Part shown: in pieces, positions 37,754 to 47,225 of the stretch
Position numbering within the stretch: the stretch's first letter is position 1
Layout of the letters: every line of letters starts with the position of its first letter
DNA from: Pseudomonas sp. S04
Lineage (GTDB): Bacteria; Pseudomonadota; Gammaproteobacteria; Pseudomonadales; Pseudomonadaceae
DNA: 64,000 nucleotides
Direction: 5' to 3'
NCBI RefSeq assembly: GCF_009834545.1
Contig: NZ_CP019427.1
Coordinates: forward strand, 5,949,001-6,013,000
Position numbers and translations under genes: made by a program
Notes under the pieces: model-generated
The model's database searches: none
Told to the model about the DNA's origin: nothing
Seen by the model: only the letters and a program-made list of their open reading frames with translations

Positions 37754-37778
37754 AGCTGCAAGCTACAAGCTGCAAGCT
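37754..37778. repeat. Short tandem/inverted repeat of the AGCTGCAAGCT type
   Basis: AGCTGCAAGCT, ACA and AGCTGCAAGCT form a direct repeat that is also largely self-complementary. AGCTGC-like fragments recur up to 37830. This kind of AAGCTGCAAGCT repeat is common in intergenic spaces of fluorescent pseudomonads. Confidence 0.55.
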
Positions 37779-37834
37779 GTTATGTGGTGATCCATGCCGC
37801 TGCGCTTCTAACTTGCCGCTTGAAGCTGCTTCAA

Positions 37835-38668
37835 CTAGCCGTACCGTCCGGTGATGTAGTCTTCGGTCTGCTTTTTCGCCGGATTGGTGAACAGGGTGTC
37901 GGTGTCGCCGAATTCCACCAGCTTGCCCATGTACATGAACGCGGTGTAGTCGGAAACCCGGGCGGCCTGTTGCATGTTGTGGGTCACGATGACGATGGTG
38001 AACTTGGATTTCAACTCGTAGATCAGCTCTTCAACCTTCAGCGTCGAGATCGGGTCGAGTGCCGAGCAGGGTTCGTCGAGCAGCAGCACTTCCGGCTCCA
38101 CGGCGATGGTCCGCGCAATCACCAGACGCTGCTGTTGACCACCGGACAGGCCCAGTGCCGACTCGTGCAGGCGGTCCTTGACCTCATCCCACAGCGCCGC
38201 GCCTTTCAACGCCCACTCCACGGCCTCGTCGAGCACGCGTTTTTTGTTGATGCCCTGGATCCGCAGACCGTAGACCACGTTTTCATAGATGGTCTTGGGG
38301 AACGGGTTGGGCTTCTGGAACACCATGCCGACCCGGCGACGCAGCTCGGCCACGTCTTCGCCCTTGCGGTAGATGTTGTTGCCGTACAGGTTGATCGCGC
38401 CTTCGACACGGCAACCGTCGACCAGGTCGTTCATCCGGTTGAAGGTACGCAGCAGGGTCGACTTGCCACAGCCGGACGGGCCGATGAAGGCGGTCACGCG
38501 CTGCTTGGGAATGTTCATGCTGACGTCGAACAGCGCTTGTTTGTCGCCGTAGAACAGGCTCAGGCCCGGCACTTCGATGGCTACGGTTTCCTGCTCGAGG
38601 TTCAGGCTCTGTTTGTCGCGACCCAGGGCCGACATGTTGATGCCGTGGGTATGTGCTTCGTGCTGCAT
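37835..38668 (-). CDS. pstB: Phosphate ABC transporter ATP-binding protein PstB
   Basis: This 277-residue ATPase has Walker [17 protein letters not shown], signature [13 protein letters not shown] and Walker [14 protein letters not shown]. It drives high-affinity phosphate import through PstA-PstC and helps signal to PhoR with PhoU. It sits between pstA and phoU; REP and AGCTGC repeats separate it from its neighbours. Confidence 0.97.
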   Translation of the reverse strand: MQHEAHTHGINMSALGRDKQSLNLEQETVAIEVPGLSLFYGDKQALFDVSMNIPKQRVTAFIGPSGCGKSTLLRTFNRMNDLVDGCRVEGAINLYGNNIYRKGEDVAELRRRVGMVFQKPNPFPKTIYENVVYGLRIQGINKKRVLDEAVEWALKGAALWDEVKDRLHESALGLSGGQQQRLVIARTIAVEPEVLLLDEPCSALDPISTLKVEELIYELKSKFTIVIVTHNMQQAARVSDYTAFMYMGKLVEFGDTDTLFTNPAKKQTEDYITGRYG

Positions 38669-38756
38669 GGGAGGCTCCCTGTGCTAACAAATTCGGTTTT
38701 ATGAGCCACTGGCCTAGCCAATGAAATACTCAAAATCTGTGGCTTGCGTCGATCCT

Positions 38757-38844
38757 TGTGGGAGCTGGCTTGCCAGCGAAGCAGACGACTCGGTCTGGCA
38801 GCAACACCGCAGTGCTGCCATCGCTGGCAAGCCAGCTCCCACAG
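38757..38844. repeat. Pseudomonas REP pair between pstB and pstA
   Basis: TGTGGGAGCTGGCTTGCCAG and its near-exact complement flank a 40-bp core with AGCAACACCGC. It is the paired REP (BIME) form. It lies between two genes of the same operon and could modulate mRNA stability of upstream pstC-pstA. Confidence 0.85.
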
Positions 38845-38852
38845 GACTTGTA

Positions 38853-40523
38853 TTAGCTATCCAGTGCTTTGTATTTTTCGCGCAGGTGGTTACGGATCCA
38901 CACTGCCGACAGGTTGAGCGTGGCGATCACCATTACCAGCAGCAGCGCCGTGGCGTACACCAGTGGGCGTGCGGCCTCGACGTTCGGGCTCTGGAAGCCG
39001 ACGTCATAAATGTGGAAGCCCAGGTGCATGATCTTCTGGTCCAGGTGCAGGTACGGGTAGTTACCGTCCAGCGGCAACGACGGCGCCAGTTTCACCACGC
39101 CCACCAGCATCAACGGTGCTACCTCGCCGGCCGCTCGGGCCACCGCGAGAATCATGCCGGTCATCATCGCCGGACTGGCCATCGGCAGCACGATCTTCCA
39201 CAGGGTTTCCGCCTTGGTCGCACCGAGGGCCAACGAGCCCTCACGCACGGTGCGGGGAATCCGCGCCAGGCCTTCTTCGGTGGCCACGATCACCACCGGC
39301 ACCGCCAGCAGTGCCAGGGTCAGCGAGGCCCAGAGCAGTCCTGGGGTGCCGAAGGTCGGCGCCGGCAAGGCTTCCGGGAAGAACAGGCGGTCAACCGAGC
39401 CACCCAGGACGTAGACGAAGAAGCCCAGGCCGAACACCCCGTAGACAATCGCCGGCACACCCGCCAGGTTGTTCACCGCGATGCGGATCAACCGGGTCAT
39501 GGTGCCCTGGCGTGCATATTCACGCAGGTAAACCGCCGCCAGTACACCAAACGGGGTGACGATCATCGCCATGATCAGGGTCATCATCACGGTGCCGAAG
39601 ATCGCCGGGAAGATCCCGCCTTCGGTGTTGGCTTCACGTGGGTCGTCGCTGAGGAATTCCCAGACCTTGCTGAAGTAGAAGCCGACCTTGGTCAAGGTGC
39701 TCATCGCGTTCGGCTGGAAGGCGTGAACCACCTTGCCCAGTTCGATTTCGACTTCCTTGCCGTTGCCATCGCGGGCCGTCAGGCTGTCGCGATTGACCTG
39801 CGCATGCAGATCGCCCAAGCGCTTTTCAATGTCCTGGTAGCGGGCATTGAGCTCGGCGCGATCCGACTCCATGTCGGCCTGGGCCGCGGCGTCCAACTTG
39901 CCGTCCAGTTCCAGCTTGCGACCGTGCAGGCGGATACGCTCCAGGCCGGCGTTGATCGCACCAATGTCGGATTTTTCCAGGGTCTTGAGTTCAGCCGCCA
40001 GTTTGCTGACTCGCTCGATCCGCGCTTGCAGCTCAGGCCAGGCGGCCTCGCCTTCAGCGATGACCTTGCCGTCTTGCTTGACGTTGACCAGGTAGCCGTA
40101 GAAGTTGCCCCATTCACGACGCTCGATTGCCATCAGTTCCGGCGGCGTGGTCTGGTTGGTCAGCCACTCGCCGACGATCCAGGTGAAGTCGTTGCCGTTG
40201 AGATCACGGTTGCCGACCTTGATCAACTCACGGGTCATGAACTCAGGGCCCTGGTCCGGGACCGGCAGGCCCGCGCTTTTCAGGCGCTCACGTGGCACTT
40301 GTTCCTTCTGCACCACTTCGCCGATGACCACATGGTTGGCCTGGCCCGGCACATCGTACTGGGCATGCACCAGGTCGGCGGGCCAGAAGTGGCCCAGGCC
40401 GCGCACGGCAATCACTGCCAGCAAACCAATGGTCATGATGACGGCGATGGCCACCGCGCCACCGCTGATCCAGACGCCGGGGGCGCCGCTCTTGAACCAT
40501 CCTTTCAGGGAGTTCTGTTTCAC
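38853..40523 (-). CDS. pstA: Phosphate ABC transporter permease PstA
   Basis: This 556-residue protein is the long Pseudomonas form of PstA, compared with about 300 residues in E. coli. The first ~300 residues include one membrane segment (about 20-45) and a long extracytoplasmic domain with a charged, predicted coiled-coil region. The C-terminal permease domain has the EAA-loop region VREGSLALGATKAETLWKIVLP. It forms the channel with PstC. It follows pstC by 15 bp. Confidence 0.93.
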   Translation of the reverse strand: MKQNSLKGWFKSGAPGVWISGGAVAIAVIMTIGLLAVIAVRGLGHFWPADLVHAQYDVPGQANHVVIGEVVQKEQVPRERLKSAGLPVPDQGPEFMTRELIKVGNRDLNGNDFTWIVGEWLTNQTTPPELMAIERREWGNFYGYLVNVKQDGKVIAEGEAAWPELQARIERVSKLAAELKTLEKSDIGAINAGLERIRLHGRKLELDGKLDAAAQADMESDRAELNARYQDIEKRLGDLHAQVNRDSLTARDGNGKEVEIELGKVVHAFQPNAMSTLTKVGFYFSKVWEFLSDDPREANTEGGIFPAIFGTVMMTLIMAMIVTPFGVLAAVYLREYARQGTMTRLIRIAVNNLAGVPAIVYGVFGLGFFVYVLGGSVDRLFFPEALPAPTFGTPGLLWASLTLALLAVPVVIVATEEGLARIPRTVREGSLALGATKAETLWKIVLPMASPAMMTGMILAVARAAGEVAPLMLVGVVKLAPSLPLDGNYPYLHLDQKIMHLGFHIYDVGFQSPNVEAARPLVYATALLLVMVIATLNLSAVWIRNHLREKYKALDS

Positions 40524-40538
40524 AGACTTCTACCTTTC

Positions 40539-42824
40539 TTAAAGCGACGAGTATTTCTTGCGCAGACGCTGACGAATCAGTTCCGCGAGGGTATTCATGA
40601 CGAAGGTGAACAGCAGCAGCACCAAGGCCGAGAGGAACAGCACGCGGTAGTGGCTACCGCCGACTTCCGACTCCGGCATTTCCACCGCGACGTTGGCCGC
40701 CAGGGTTCGCAGGCCTTCGAACAGGTTCATCTCCATCACCGGGGTGTTACCGGTGGCCATCAGCACGATCATGGTTTCGCCGACTGCGCGCCCCATGCCG
40801 ATCATCAGGGCCGAGAAAATGCCCGGGCTGGCGGTCAGGATCACCACCCGCGTCATGGTCTGCCATGGCGTGGCACCCAGGGCCAGCGAGCCCAGGGTCA
40901 GGCCGCGCGGCACACTGAACACGGCGTCTTCGGCGATCGAGTAGATGTTCGGGATCACCGCAAAACCCATGGCCAGGCCGACTACCAGGGCGTTGCGCTG
41001 GTCGTAGGTAATGCCCAGGTCGTGGGAAATCCACATCCGCATGTCGCCGCCGAAGAACCAAGTCTCCAGGTACGGGCTCATGTATAGCGAGAGCCAGCCG
41101 ACGAAGATGATCACCGGGATCAGGATCGCGCTTTCCCAGCCGTCCGGCACTTTCAGGCGGATCGATTCAGGCAGGCGGCTGAAGGTGAAACCCGCCACCA
41201 GGATGCCGACTGGCATCAGCAGCAGCAGGCTGAAGATGCCCGGCAAGTGCCCTTCCACATAGGGAGCGAGGAACAGGCCGGCGAAGAAGCCGAGGATCAC
41301 CGTCGGCATCGCTTCCATCAGCTCGATCACCGGCTTGACCTTGCGGCGCATGCCAGGCGCCATGAAGTAGGCGGTGTAGATCGCCGCGGCAACGGCCAAT
41401 GGCGCGGCCAGCAGCATGGCGTAGAACGCCGCTTTCAAGGTACCGAAGGTCAGCGGCGACAAGCTCAGTTTGGGCTCGAAGTCGGTGTTGGCCGCGGTCG
41501 ATTGCCAGACGTATTTAGGCTCGTCGTAGTTTTCGTACCAGACCTTGCTCCACAGTGCGCTCCAGGAAACTTCCGGGTGCGGGTTGTCGAGCAGCAAGGG
41601 TTGCAGCTTGCCGCCCTGCTCCACGATCACCCGGTTGGCACGCGGCGACAGGCCGAAGATGCCCTGGCCGTCGACCACCTGGTCCACCAGCAGGGTGCGG
41701 TGGGCGGTGCTGTGGAACACGCCGAGCTTGCCGGACGCGTCCAGGGCAACAAAGCCTTTGCGACGCTCTTCGGCGGTGATTTCAACAATAGGCGCGGTGC
41801 CCATCTGGAAGGTCCGGATCTGCTTCAGGCGTTGCTCGCCATCCGGATCACGGGCCATGAACCATTGGGCCAGGCCGCCCTTGGAGTCACCGATGATCAG
41901 CGAGATACCACCCACCAGCTGGGTGCTGGCGGTGACTTGGGTTTCGCCATCTTCCAGTAGCTTGTAGCGACCGTTGAGGTTTTTTTCCCGCAGGCTGAAC
42001 ACATCGGCCTGGGCCCGGCCGTTAAGCACGTACAGCCACTGCTGGCGCGGGTCGATGAAGATGTTCTTCACCGGCTCGGTCATTTGCGGCAAATCGATGC
42101 GCTGCTGATCACTGGTGACTTCACCGGTCATCATGTTTTCTTCTTTAGTCAGCGCCAGGACGTGCAACTGCGCACCGCTGGAACCGGCAACTACCAGGGT
42201 CGAGTCGGTCGCATTGAGGCTGACGTGCTCCAGCGCGCTGCCCTGCTCGTTCAGCGCAATCGGCGCCTCACCGTAGGGGTACTCGATGGCCGGCGAGATG
42301 GTCTTCTTGCCATCTGGGTAGCTGACTTTATAGGTGTGACGGAACACCAGGGCCTGACCGTTGGACAGGCCGACGATCACCAGCGGGCTGCCGGGCTGGT
42401 CTTCACCGATCGAGGCAACGCTGGTACCGGCCGGGATAGGCAGGTCGACGCGACGCAGTTCGGCGCCACTGTCGAGGTCAAAGAACAGCGCCTGGCCCTT
42501 GTCGGAAACCCGCATGGCGACCTGGTTCTGCTCTTCGAGGGAAATCATCAACGGCTTGCCGGCGTCTTGCATCCAGGCAGGCGTGATCGAATCTTTGGCG
42601 GTCAGCTCGGCACCCTGGAACAGCGGGGCGACGACATAGGCCAGGAAGAAGAAAATCAAGGTGATCGCGCCGAGCACGGCAAGGCCGCCGATCAGTACGT
42701 ACCAGCGGGTCAGGCGATCCTTGAGCGCACGAATGCGCCGCTTGCGTTGCAGCTCAGGCGTATTGAAATCAATGCGCTTGGGAGGGGAAGTCGTAGTCAT
42801 TGGGGAATTGGCCAGATCATTCAT
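40539..42824 (-). CDS. pstC: Phosphate ABC transporter permease PstC
   Basis: The start is taken as the ATG at 42824 (MNDLANSPMTTTSPPKRIDF), giving 761 residues; a GTG two codons upstream is also possible. This is the long Pseudomonas form: an N-terminal membrane helix (about residues 40-70), a large periplasmic domain of roughly 350 residues, and the C-terminal permease core with RGLTLGSLALGATPWQTMTRVV. It pairs with PstA. A Pho box lies immediately upstream. Confidence 0.93.
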   Translation of the reverse strand: MNDLANSPMTTTSPPKRIDFNTPELQRKRRIRALKDRLTRWYVLIGGLAVLGAITLIFFFLAYVVAPLFQGAELTAKDSITPAWMQDAGKPLMISLEEQNQVAMRVSDKGQALFFDLDSGAELRRVDLPIPAGTSVASIGEDQPGSPLVIVGLSNGQALVFRHTYKVSYPDGKKTISPAIEYPYGEAPIALNEQGSALEHVSLNATDSTLVVAGSSGAQLHVLALTKEENMMTGEVTSDQQRIDLPQMTEPVKNIFIDPRQQWLYVLNGRAQADVFSLREKNLNGRYKLLEDGETQVTASTQLVGGISLIIGDSKGGLAQWFMARDPDGEQRLKQIRTFQMGTAPIVEITAEERRKGFVALDASGKLGVFHSTAHRTLLVDQVVDGQGIFGLSPRANRVIVEQGGKLQPLLLDNPHPEVSWSALWSKVWYENYDEPKYVWQSTAANTDFEPKLSLSPLTFGTLKAAFYAMLLAAPLAVAAAIYTAYFMAPGMRRKVKPVIELMEAMPTVILGFFAGLFLAPYVEGHLPGIFSLLLLMPVGILVAGFTFSRLPESIRLKVPDGWESAILIPVIIFVGWLSLYMSPYLETWFFGGDMRMWISHDLGITYDQRNALVVGLAMGFAVIPNIYSIAEDAVFSVPRGLTLGSLALGATPWQTMTRVVILTASPGIFSALMIGMGRAVGETMIVLMATGNTPVMEMNLFEGLRTLAANVAVEMPESEVGGSHYRVLFLSALVLLLFTFVMNTLAELIRQRLRKKYSSL

Positions 42825-42846
42825 GCGCACACCCTAGCGATCCTGT

Positions 42847-42864
42847 ATGACAGAAAGATGACAA
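42847..42864 (-). promoter_or_regulatory. Pho box upstream of pstC
   Basis: On the minus strand TTGTCAT, CTTT and CTGTCAT form a near-consensus 7-4-7 PhoB site. A third half-site-like GCGTCAC lies 4 bp further upstream (42869-42875). It is about 23 bp before the pstC start, showing that pstC has its own PhoB-controlled promoter. Confidence 0.85.
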
Positions 42865-42941
42865 TGCAGTGACGCAACAAATCCGCCGCCTGTGGAAACT
42901 GGCAGCGGATAGAAAATTGAGGGCCGGTAAACACCGGCATG

Positions 42942-42970
42942 TGTAGGAGCGAGGCTTGCCCGCTCCTACA
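42942..42970. repeat. Single REP hairpin
   Basis: TGTAGGAGCG and CGCTCCTACA flank AGGCTTGCC. A second perfect palindrome with arms GATCCGGGGCT follows at 42973-42994. Together they probably end the pstS transcript. Confidence 0.75.
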
Positions 42971-43000
42971 TTGATCCGGGGCTAGCCCCGGATCAGGGTT

Positions 43001-44002
43001 TTACTTTTTTGCGACTTCAGCGCCACCTTCGTGCAGACCCAGGTCAGCCAGTGCCTTGGCGGCTACCTTGGCTGGCAGTGGGATGTAACCGTCCTTGACG
43101 ACCACTTCCTGGCCCTGTTTCGACAGGATCAGTTTCACGAACTCGGCTTCCAGCGGGGCCAGAGGCTTGTTCGGGGCCTTGTTGACGTACACGTAGAGGA
43201 AACGCGACAGCGGGTACTTGCCGTTCAGGGCGTTTTCTTCGGTGTCTTCGATGAAGTCAGTGCTGCCTTTCTTGGCCAGGGCCACGGTCTTCACGCTAGC
43301 GGTCTTGTAGCCGATACCCGAGTAACCGATGCCGTTCAGCGAGGAGCTGATCGATTGCACCACCGAGGCCGAGCCCGGTTGTTCGTTGACGTTTGGCTTG
43401 AAGTCGCCTTTGCACAGGGCTTCTTCCTTGAAGTAGCCATAAGTGCCGGATACCGAGTTGCGACCGAACAGCTGTACCGGCTTGTTGGCCAGGTCGCCGG
43501 TCACACCCAGGTCACCCCAGGTTTTCACGTCGGCCTTGGCGCCGCACAGGCGAGTCGAGGAGAACACAGCATCGACCTGTTCCATGGTCAGGTGCTTGAT
43601 CGGGTTGTCTTTGTGCACGAACACGGCCAGGGCATCCACGGCGACCGGGATGGCGGTCGGCTTGTAGCCGTACTTGGTTTCGAAGGCCTGCAGCTCGTTG
43701 TCCTTCATCTTGCGGCTCATCGGGCCCAGGTTAGCGGTGCCTTCAGTCAGCGCAGGTGGTGCGGTCGAGGAACCGGCAGCCTGAATCTGGATATTGACGT
43801 TCGGGTATTCTTTTTTGTAGTTCTCAGCCCACAGGGTCATGAGGTTAGCCAGGGTATCGGAGCCGACGCTGGACAGGTTGCCCGACACACCAGTGGTCTT
43901 GGTGTAGCTCGGGATAGCAGGGTCAACAGCGGCAACTGCGTTGGCAGTCGCAACGCCAGCAGCGACAAAAGTCATTGCCGCCATCAAACGCTTCAGTTTC
44001 AT
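43001..44002 (-). CDS. pstS: Phosphate-binding periplasmic protein PstS
   Basis: This 333-residue protein has a signal peptide (cleavage after AVAA near residue 25) and the phosphate-binding pattern [43 protein letters not shown] and [12 protein letters not shown]. It binds phosphate in the periplasm and hands it to PstC-PstA. A strong triple Pho box lies upstream, so it is phosphate-starvation induced. It is separated from pstC by a palindrome and REP hairpin. Confidence 0.96.
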   Translation of the reverse strand: MKLKRLMAAMTFVAAGVATANAVAAVDPAIPSYTKTTGVSGNLSSVGSDTLANLMTLWAENYKKEYPNVNIQIQAAGSSTAPPALTEGTANLGPMSRKMKDNELQAFETKYGYKPTAIPVAVDALAVFVHKDNPIKHLTMEQVDAVFSSTRLCGAKADVKTWGDLGVTGDLANKPVQLFGRNSVSGTYGYFKEEALCKGDFKPNVNEQPGSASVVQSISSSLNGIGYSGIGYKTASVKTVALAKKGSTDFIEDTEENALNGKYPLSRFLYVYVNKAPNKPLAPLEAEFVKLILSKQGQEVVVKDGYIPLPAKVAAKALADLGLHEGGAEVAKK

Positions 44003-44068
44003 GCCTTACTCCTGGTAATAGGGTGTTTTAGGTCGGGGCCAAGTATCGGCAGGCCGTGTGAACACTCT

Positions 44069-44097
44069 ATGACTTGAATATGACAATTAGATGAAAG
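44069..44097 (-). promoter_or_regulatory. Triple Pho box upstream of pstS
   Basis: On the minus strand CTTTCAT, TTGTCAT and AAGTCAT are each separated by 4 bp (CTAA and ATTC), giving three PhoB half-sites in an 11-bp repeat. It is 67 bp before the pstS start. This predicts strong PhoB control. Confidence 0.88.
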
Positions 44098-44215
44098 GCC
44101 AGCATGGGCTGTTACGAGATGATTCGTGGTGTCTCCAATCGACAGCAGACGCAGAGCCGGGCGGCGCTCCGTCTGCTTGCAATGATGTCAGTACTAACAA
44201 TGCAAGAAGTCGGGC

Positions 44216-45514
44216 CTAGCGCCCCTTCTTCCACAGATACCCACCCACGACGATCCCCACGCCGCAGATGATCGCCACGTAGTAGGCCGGCCCCATCGGG
44301 CTTTCCTTGAGCAGCAGGGTGACGACCATCGGTGTCAGGCCACCGAAGATGGCGTAGGCCAGGTTGTAGGAGAACGACAGGCCGCTGAAGCGCACCACGG
44401 CCGGGAAGGCCTTGACCATGACGTAGGGCACCGCACCGATGGTGCCGACCAAAAGGCCAGTCAGGGAGTACATCGGGAACAACCAGTCCGGGTGATTGAA
44501 CAGGCTGTGATAGAAGGTCCACGAACTCAGCAGCAGCAAGCCGCTGCCGAACACAAACACCCGGCCTGCACCGAAGCGGTCAGCCAGGGCGCCGGACGCC
44601 ACGCAGCCCAGGCTCAGAAACACGATCGCCAGGCTGTTGGCCTGCAATGCGGTGGTGGCCGAGAAGTGGTAGACGGTTTGCAGCACGGTCGGGGTCATCA
44701 GGATGACCACGATGATCCCGGCCGACAGCAGCCAGGTCAGCAGCATCGAGATGGCGATCGCCCCGCGATGGTCGCGCAGTACCGCACGCAGCGGCACTTC
44801 TTCGGCCAGGGCCTTGCGCAGCTGCAACTCGGCGAACACCGGGGTTTCGTGCAGCCAGCGACGCAGGTAAACCGAGAACAGGCCAAACACGCCACCCAGC
44901 AGGAACGGGATCCGCCAGGCGTAGTCGGCGACTTGCTCAGGGGTATAGATGCTGTTGATCGCCGTGGCCACCAGCGAACCCAGGAGGATGCCGGCGGTCA
45001 GGCCTGACGTCAGCGTGCCGCAGGCATAGCCAATGTGCCGCCCAGGCACGTGCTCGGAAACGAACACCCAGGCCCCCGGCACTTCCCCGCCAATGGCGGC
45101 GCCCTGGATCACCCGCATCAGCAGCAACAGGATCGGTGCCCACATGCCGATCTGCGCGTAGGTCGGCAGCAGGCCCATGATCAACGTCGGCACCGCCATC
45201 ATGAAGATGCTCAGGGTGAACATCTTCTTGCGACCCAGCAGGTCACCGAAGTGGGCCATGACGATGCCGCCCAGTGGCCGTGCCAGGTACCCGGCGGCAA
45301 AGATCCCGAAGGTCTGCATCAGGCGTAGCCACTCGGGCATGTCCGCCGGGAAGAACAGCTTGCCGACCACCGTGGCGAAAAACACGAAGATGATGAAGTC
45401 GTAGAACTCCAGCGCACCGCCCAGGGCGGAAAGCGACAGGGTCTTGTAGTCGTTGCGGGTCAAGGGACGTGCGGGCTGCGCGGGTGACGCTATGCTCGAT
45501 GGCGCTGTGGTCAT
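44216..45514 (-). CDS. MFS transporter, metabolite:H+ symporter (MHS) type
   Basis: The ATG at 45514 gives 432 residues with about twelve membrane helices. The MFS signature GDLLGRKK in the first cytosolic loop and the opening LGGALEFYDFIIFVFFATVVGKLFFP match the metabolite:H+ symporter family (ProP/citrate/shikimate-like). It probably imports an organic acid or osmolyte, but the substrate is unknown. It stands alone after pstS, as PA5370 does in PAO1. Confidence 0.9.
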   Translation of the reverse strand: MTTAPSSIASPAQPARPLTRNDYKTLSLSALGGALEFYDFIIFVFFATVVGKLFFPADMPEWLRLMQTFGIFAAGYLARPLGGIVMAHFGDLLGRKKMFTLSIFMMAVPTLIMGLLPTYAQIGMWAPILLLLMRVIQGAAIGGEVPGAWVFVSEHVPGRHIGYACGTLTSGLTAGILLGSLVATAINSIYTPEQVADYAWRIPFLLGGVFGLFSVYLRRWLHETPVFAELQLRKALAEEVPLRAVLRDHRGAIAISMLLTWLLSAGIIVVILMTPTVLQTVYHFSATTALQANSLAIVFLSLGCVASGALADRFGAGRVFVFGSGLLLLSSWTFYHSLFNHPDWLFPMYSLTGLLVGTIGAVPYVMVKAFPAVVRFSGLSFSYNLAYAIFGGLTPMVVTLLLKESPMGPAYYVAIICGVGIVVGGYLWKKGR

Positions 45515-45875
45515 GGCAAGGGCTTCTCTTATAGTCAGATCTGCAACCCCAACAACGCTGGCTGGGGCTTGGGCAGGTTCGGCACGATAGCAAATTGTTC
45601 GAAAAAGCACAGGGATGCGCGTAATTGACAGTCAAAATGAGAACCGGACGGTCGTCGCGCGGTCTACCGCTCGATATACTCGCAGCCTGCAACACGCTGC
45701 AAGGGTTGCTGTGCGAAGACGCTGCTGGTGCGACCAGTCGATTTCGCAGAGTTTCCCTTTAGCACGCCTTATGGAAAACGCGACGAACGTAGTATGTTCG
45801 GGCTGAATCGTTTTTCTCAAGACGGCTATTCACCTGAAGTACCAATGAGAGTCACGGGTTAGAGGCACCCCCGGC
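45515..45875. other. Non-coding gap between the MFS and thioesterase genes
   Basis: This 361-bp divergent region holds the promoters of both genes. A short CTGCAA/TTGCAG-like symmetry occurs near 45685-45720. I see no further gene, known RNA or clear operator. Confidence 0.55.
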
Positions 45876-46280
45876 ATGATAGAACTCGAACAAGACGATC
45901 CGATCCCGCAAGGCGACCTGGCCCTGCAAATCACCGCGCTTCCTCGCGAGACCAACGGCTTTGGCGATATTTTCGGCGGCTGGCTGGTGTCCCAGATGGA
46001 CTTGGCCGGCACGGCGATGGCCAGCAAGATCGCCGGTGGGCGCGTTGCCACCGTGGCCATCGATCGCATGGCTTTCCTGGTACCGGTCGCCGTCGGCGCA
46101 CAGCTCTCGTTCTATACCCAGGCCCAGGAAATCGGTCGTACGTCGATCAAGATGCTGGTCGAGGTCTGGAGCGACGATCCGCTGTCCAGCGAGTGGCGTA
46201 AGGTCACCGAAGCGGCGTTCGTGTTTGTTGCCATCGACGGCAGCGGTCGTACCCGCTCGGTACCCCCCCGAGCCTGTTGA
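45876..46280 (+). CDS. Acyl-CoA thioesterase, YciA/hotdog family
   Basis: This 134-residue single hotdog-domain protein has the family stretch NGFGDIFGGWLVSQMDLAGTAMA near residues 27-49, with the catalytic aspartate, and VATVAIDRMAFLVPV. Such enzymes hydrolyse short to medium acyl-CoAs. It is followed after 31 bp by a mutarotase gene on the same strand. PAO1 has a matching gene next to PA5370. Confidence 0.9.
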   Translation: MIELEQDDPIPQGDLALQITALPRETNGFGDIFGGWLVSQMDLAGTAMASKIAGGRVATVAIDRMAFLVPVAVGAQLSFYTQAQEIGRTSIKMLVEVWSDDPLSSEWRKVTEAAFVFVAIDGSGRTRSVPPRAC

Positions 46281-46311
46281 ATCCCCCCTGTTGCCGATCG
46301 AGAGCTGTCCC

Positions 46312-47211
46312 ATGAACACGCCCAATGTTGAAGCGGTAAAACTGGATCAACTGAACTGCTGGCGGATTCGCCAGGGTCAGGCCGAATTGCTGGTAGCCCA
46401 GCAAGGCGCGCATATCCTCAGCTATCAACTGGCCGGGCAGCCGCCCCTGATCTGGCTCAACGACGAGGCGGTGTTCCAGACCGGCAAAAGCATCCGCGCC
46501 GGGGTGCCCGTGTGCTGGCCGTGGTTCGGCAACTTCGAACGCAACCCACCGAGCGTGCAGGCCATGCGCGTCAGCGATCAGCCTGCCAGCGCCCACGGTC
46601 TGGTGCGGGCGCTGGACTGGGAACTGGAAGGCATCGAAACCGAGGGCGACAGCCTGAACGTAGTGTTTGCCCTGCCCGTCCCGGAAAACGGCCTGCCCGG
46701 CTGGCCCCATCAGGTCGACCTGAAGCTGAACATTCGTCTGGATGAACAACTGCAGATCGATCTGACCAGCCACAACCGGGGCACTGACAGCGTCACCATC
46801 AGCCAGGCGCTGCACAGCTACTTCGCGGTCAGCGACGTGCGCAACGTGCACGTCGAAGGCGTGGACGGGCTGCAGTACATCGAAACCCTGGACAACTGGA
46901 ACACCGTCACTCAGCACGGCGATCTGCGGTTCAGTGGCGAAACCGACCGGATTTACCTCAATACCCCGGACAAACTGAGCATTGTCGACCCGGCCTGGGA
47001 GCGACGTATCGAGTTGAACGCCCGCGGTTCACGCTCGGCAGTGATCTGGAATCCCTGGACCGAGCGCGCGGCAGCGTTCAGCGACATGGCCGACGATGGC
47101 TGGCAGCGCATGCTGTGCATCGAGACGGCCAATGTACTGGGTGATGTGGTCACGTTGGCGCCCGGGGAGAGTCATACGCTGGGTGTGAGCATCGCGAGTT
47201 TGGCGGTTTAG
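46312..47211 (+). CDS. D-hexose-6-phosphate mutarotase (YeaD-like)
   Basis: Starting at the ATG at 46312, the product has 299 residues and the aldose-1-epimerase-like beta fold. Key stretches are SDQPASAHGLVRALDWEL with the active-site histidine, ALHSYFAVSD, and GSRSAVIWNPW close to the catalytic glutamate. It equilibrates the anomers of glucose-6-phosphate and relatives. It follows the thioesterase on the same strand. Confidence 0.9.
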   Translation: MNTPNVEAVKLDQLNCWRIRQGQAELLVAQQGAHILSYQLAGQPPLIWLNDEAVFQTGKSIRAGVPVCWPWFGNFERNPPSVQAMRVSDQPASAHGLVRALDWELEGIETEGDSLNVVFALPVPENGLPGWPHQVDLKLNIRLDEQLQIDLTSHNRGTDSVTISQALHSYFAVSDVRNVHVEGVDGLQYIETLDNWNTVTQHGDLRFSGETDRIYLNTPDKLSIVDPAWERRIELNARGSRSAVIWNPWTERAAAFSDMADDGWQRMLCIETANVLGDVVTLAPGESHTLGVSIASLAV

Positions 47212-47225
47212 AGCCTGCGGCAGCC

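Noticed and set aside
38721..41087. A 788-residue open frame on the plus strand opposite pstA and pstC
   Set aside because: It is the antisense shadow of high-GC genes; the protein is rich in His, Arg, Gln and Gly with no family features, while pstA and pstC are clearly real.
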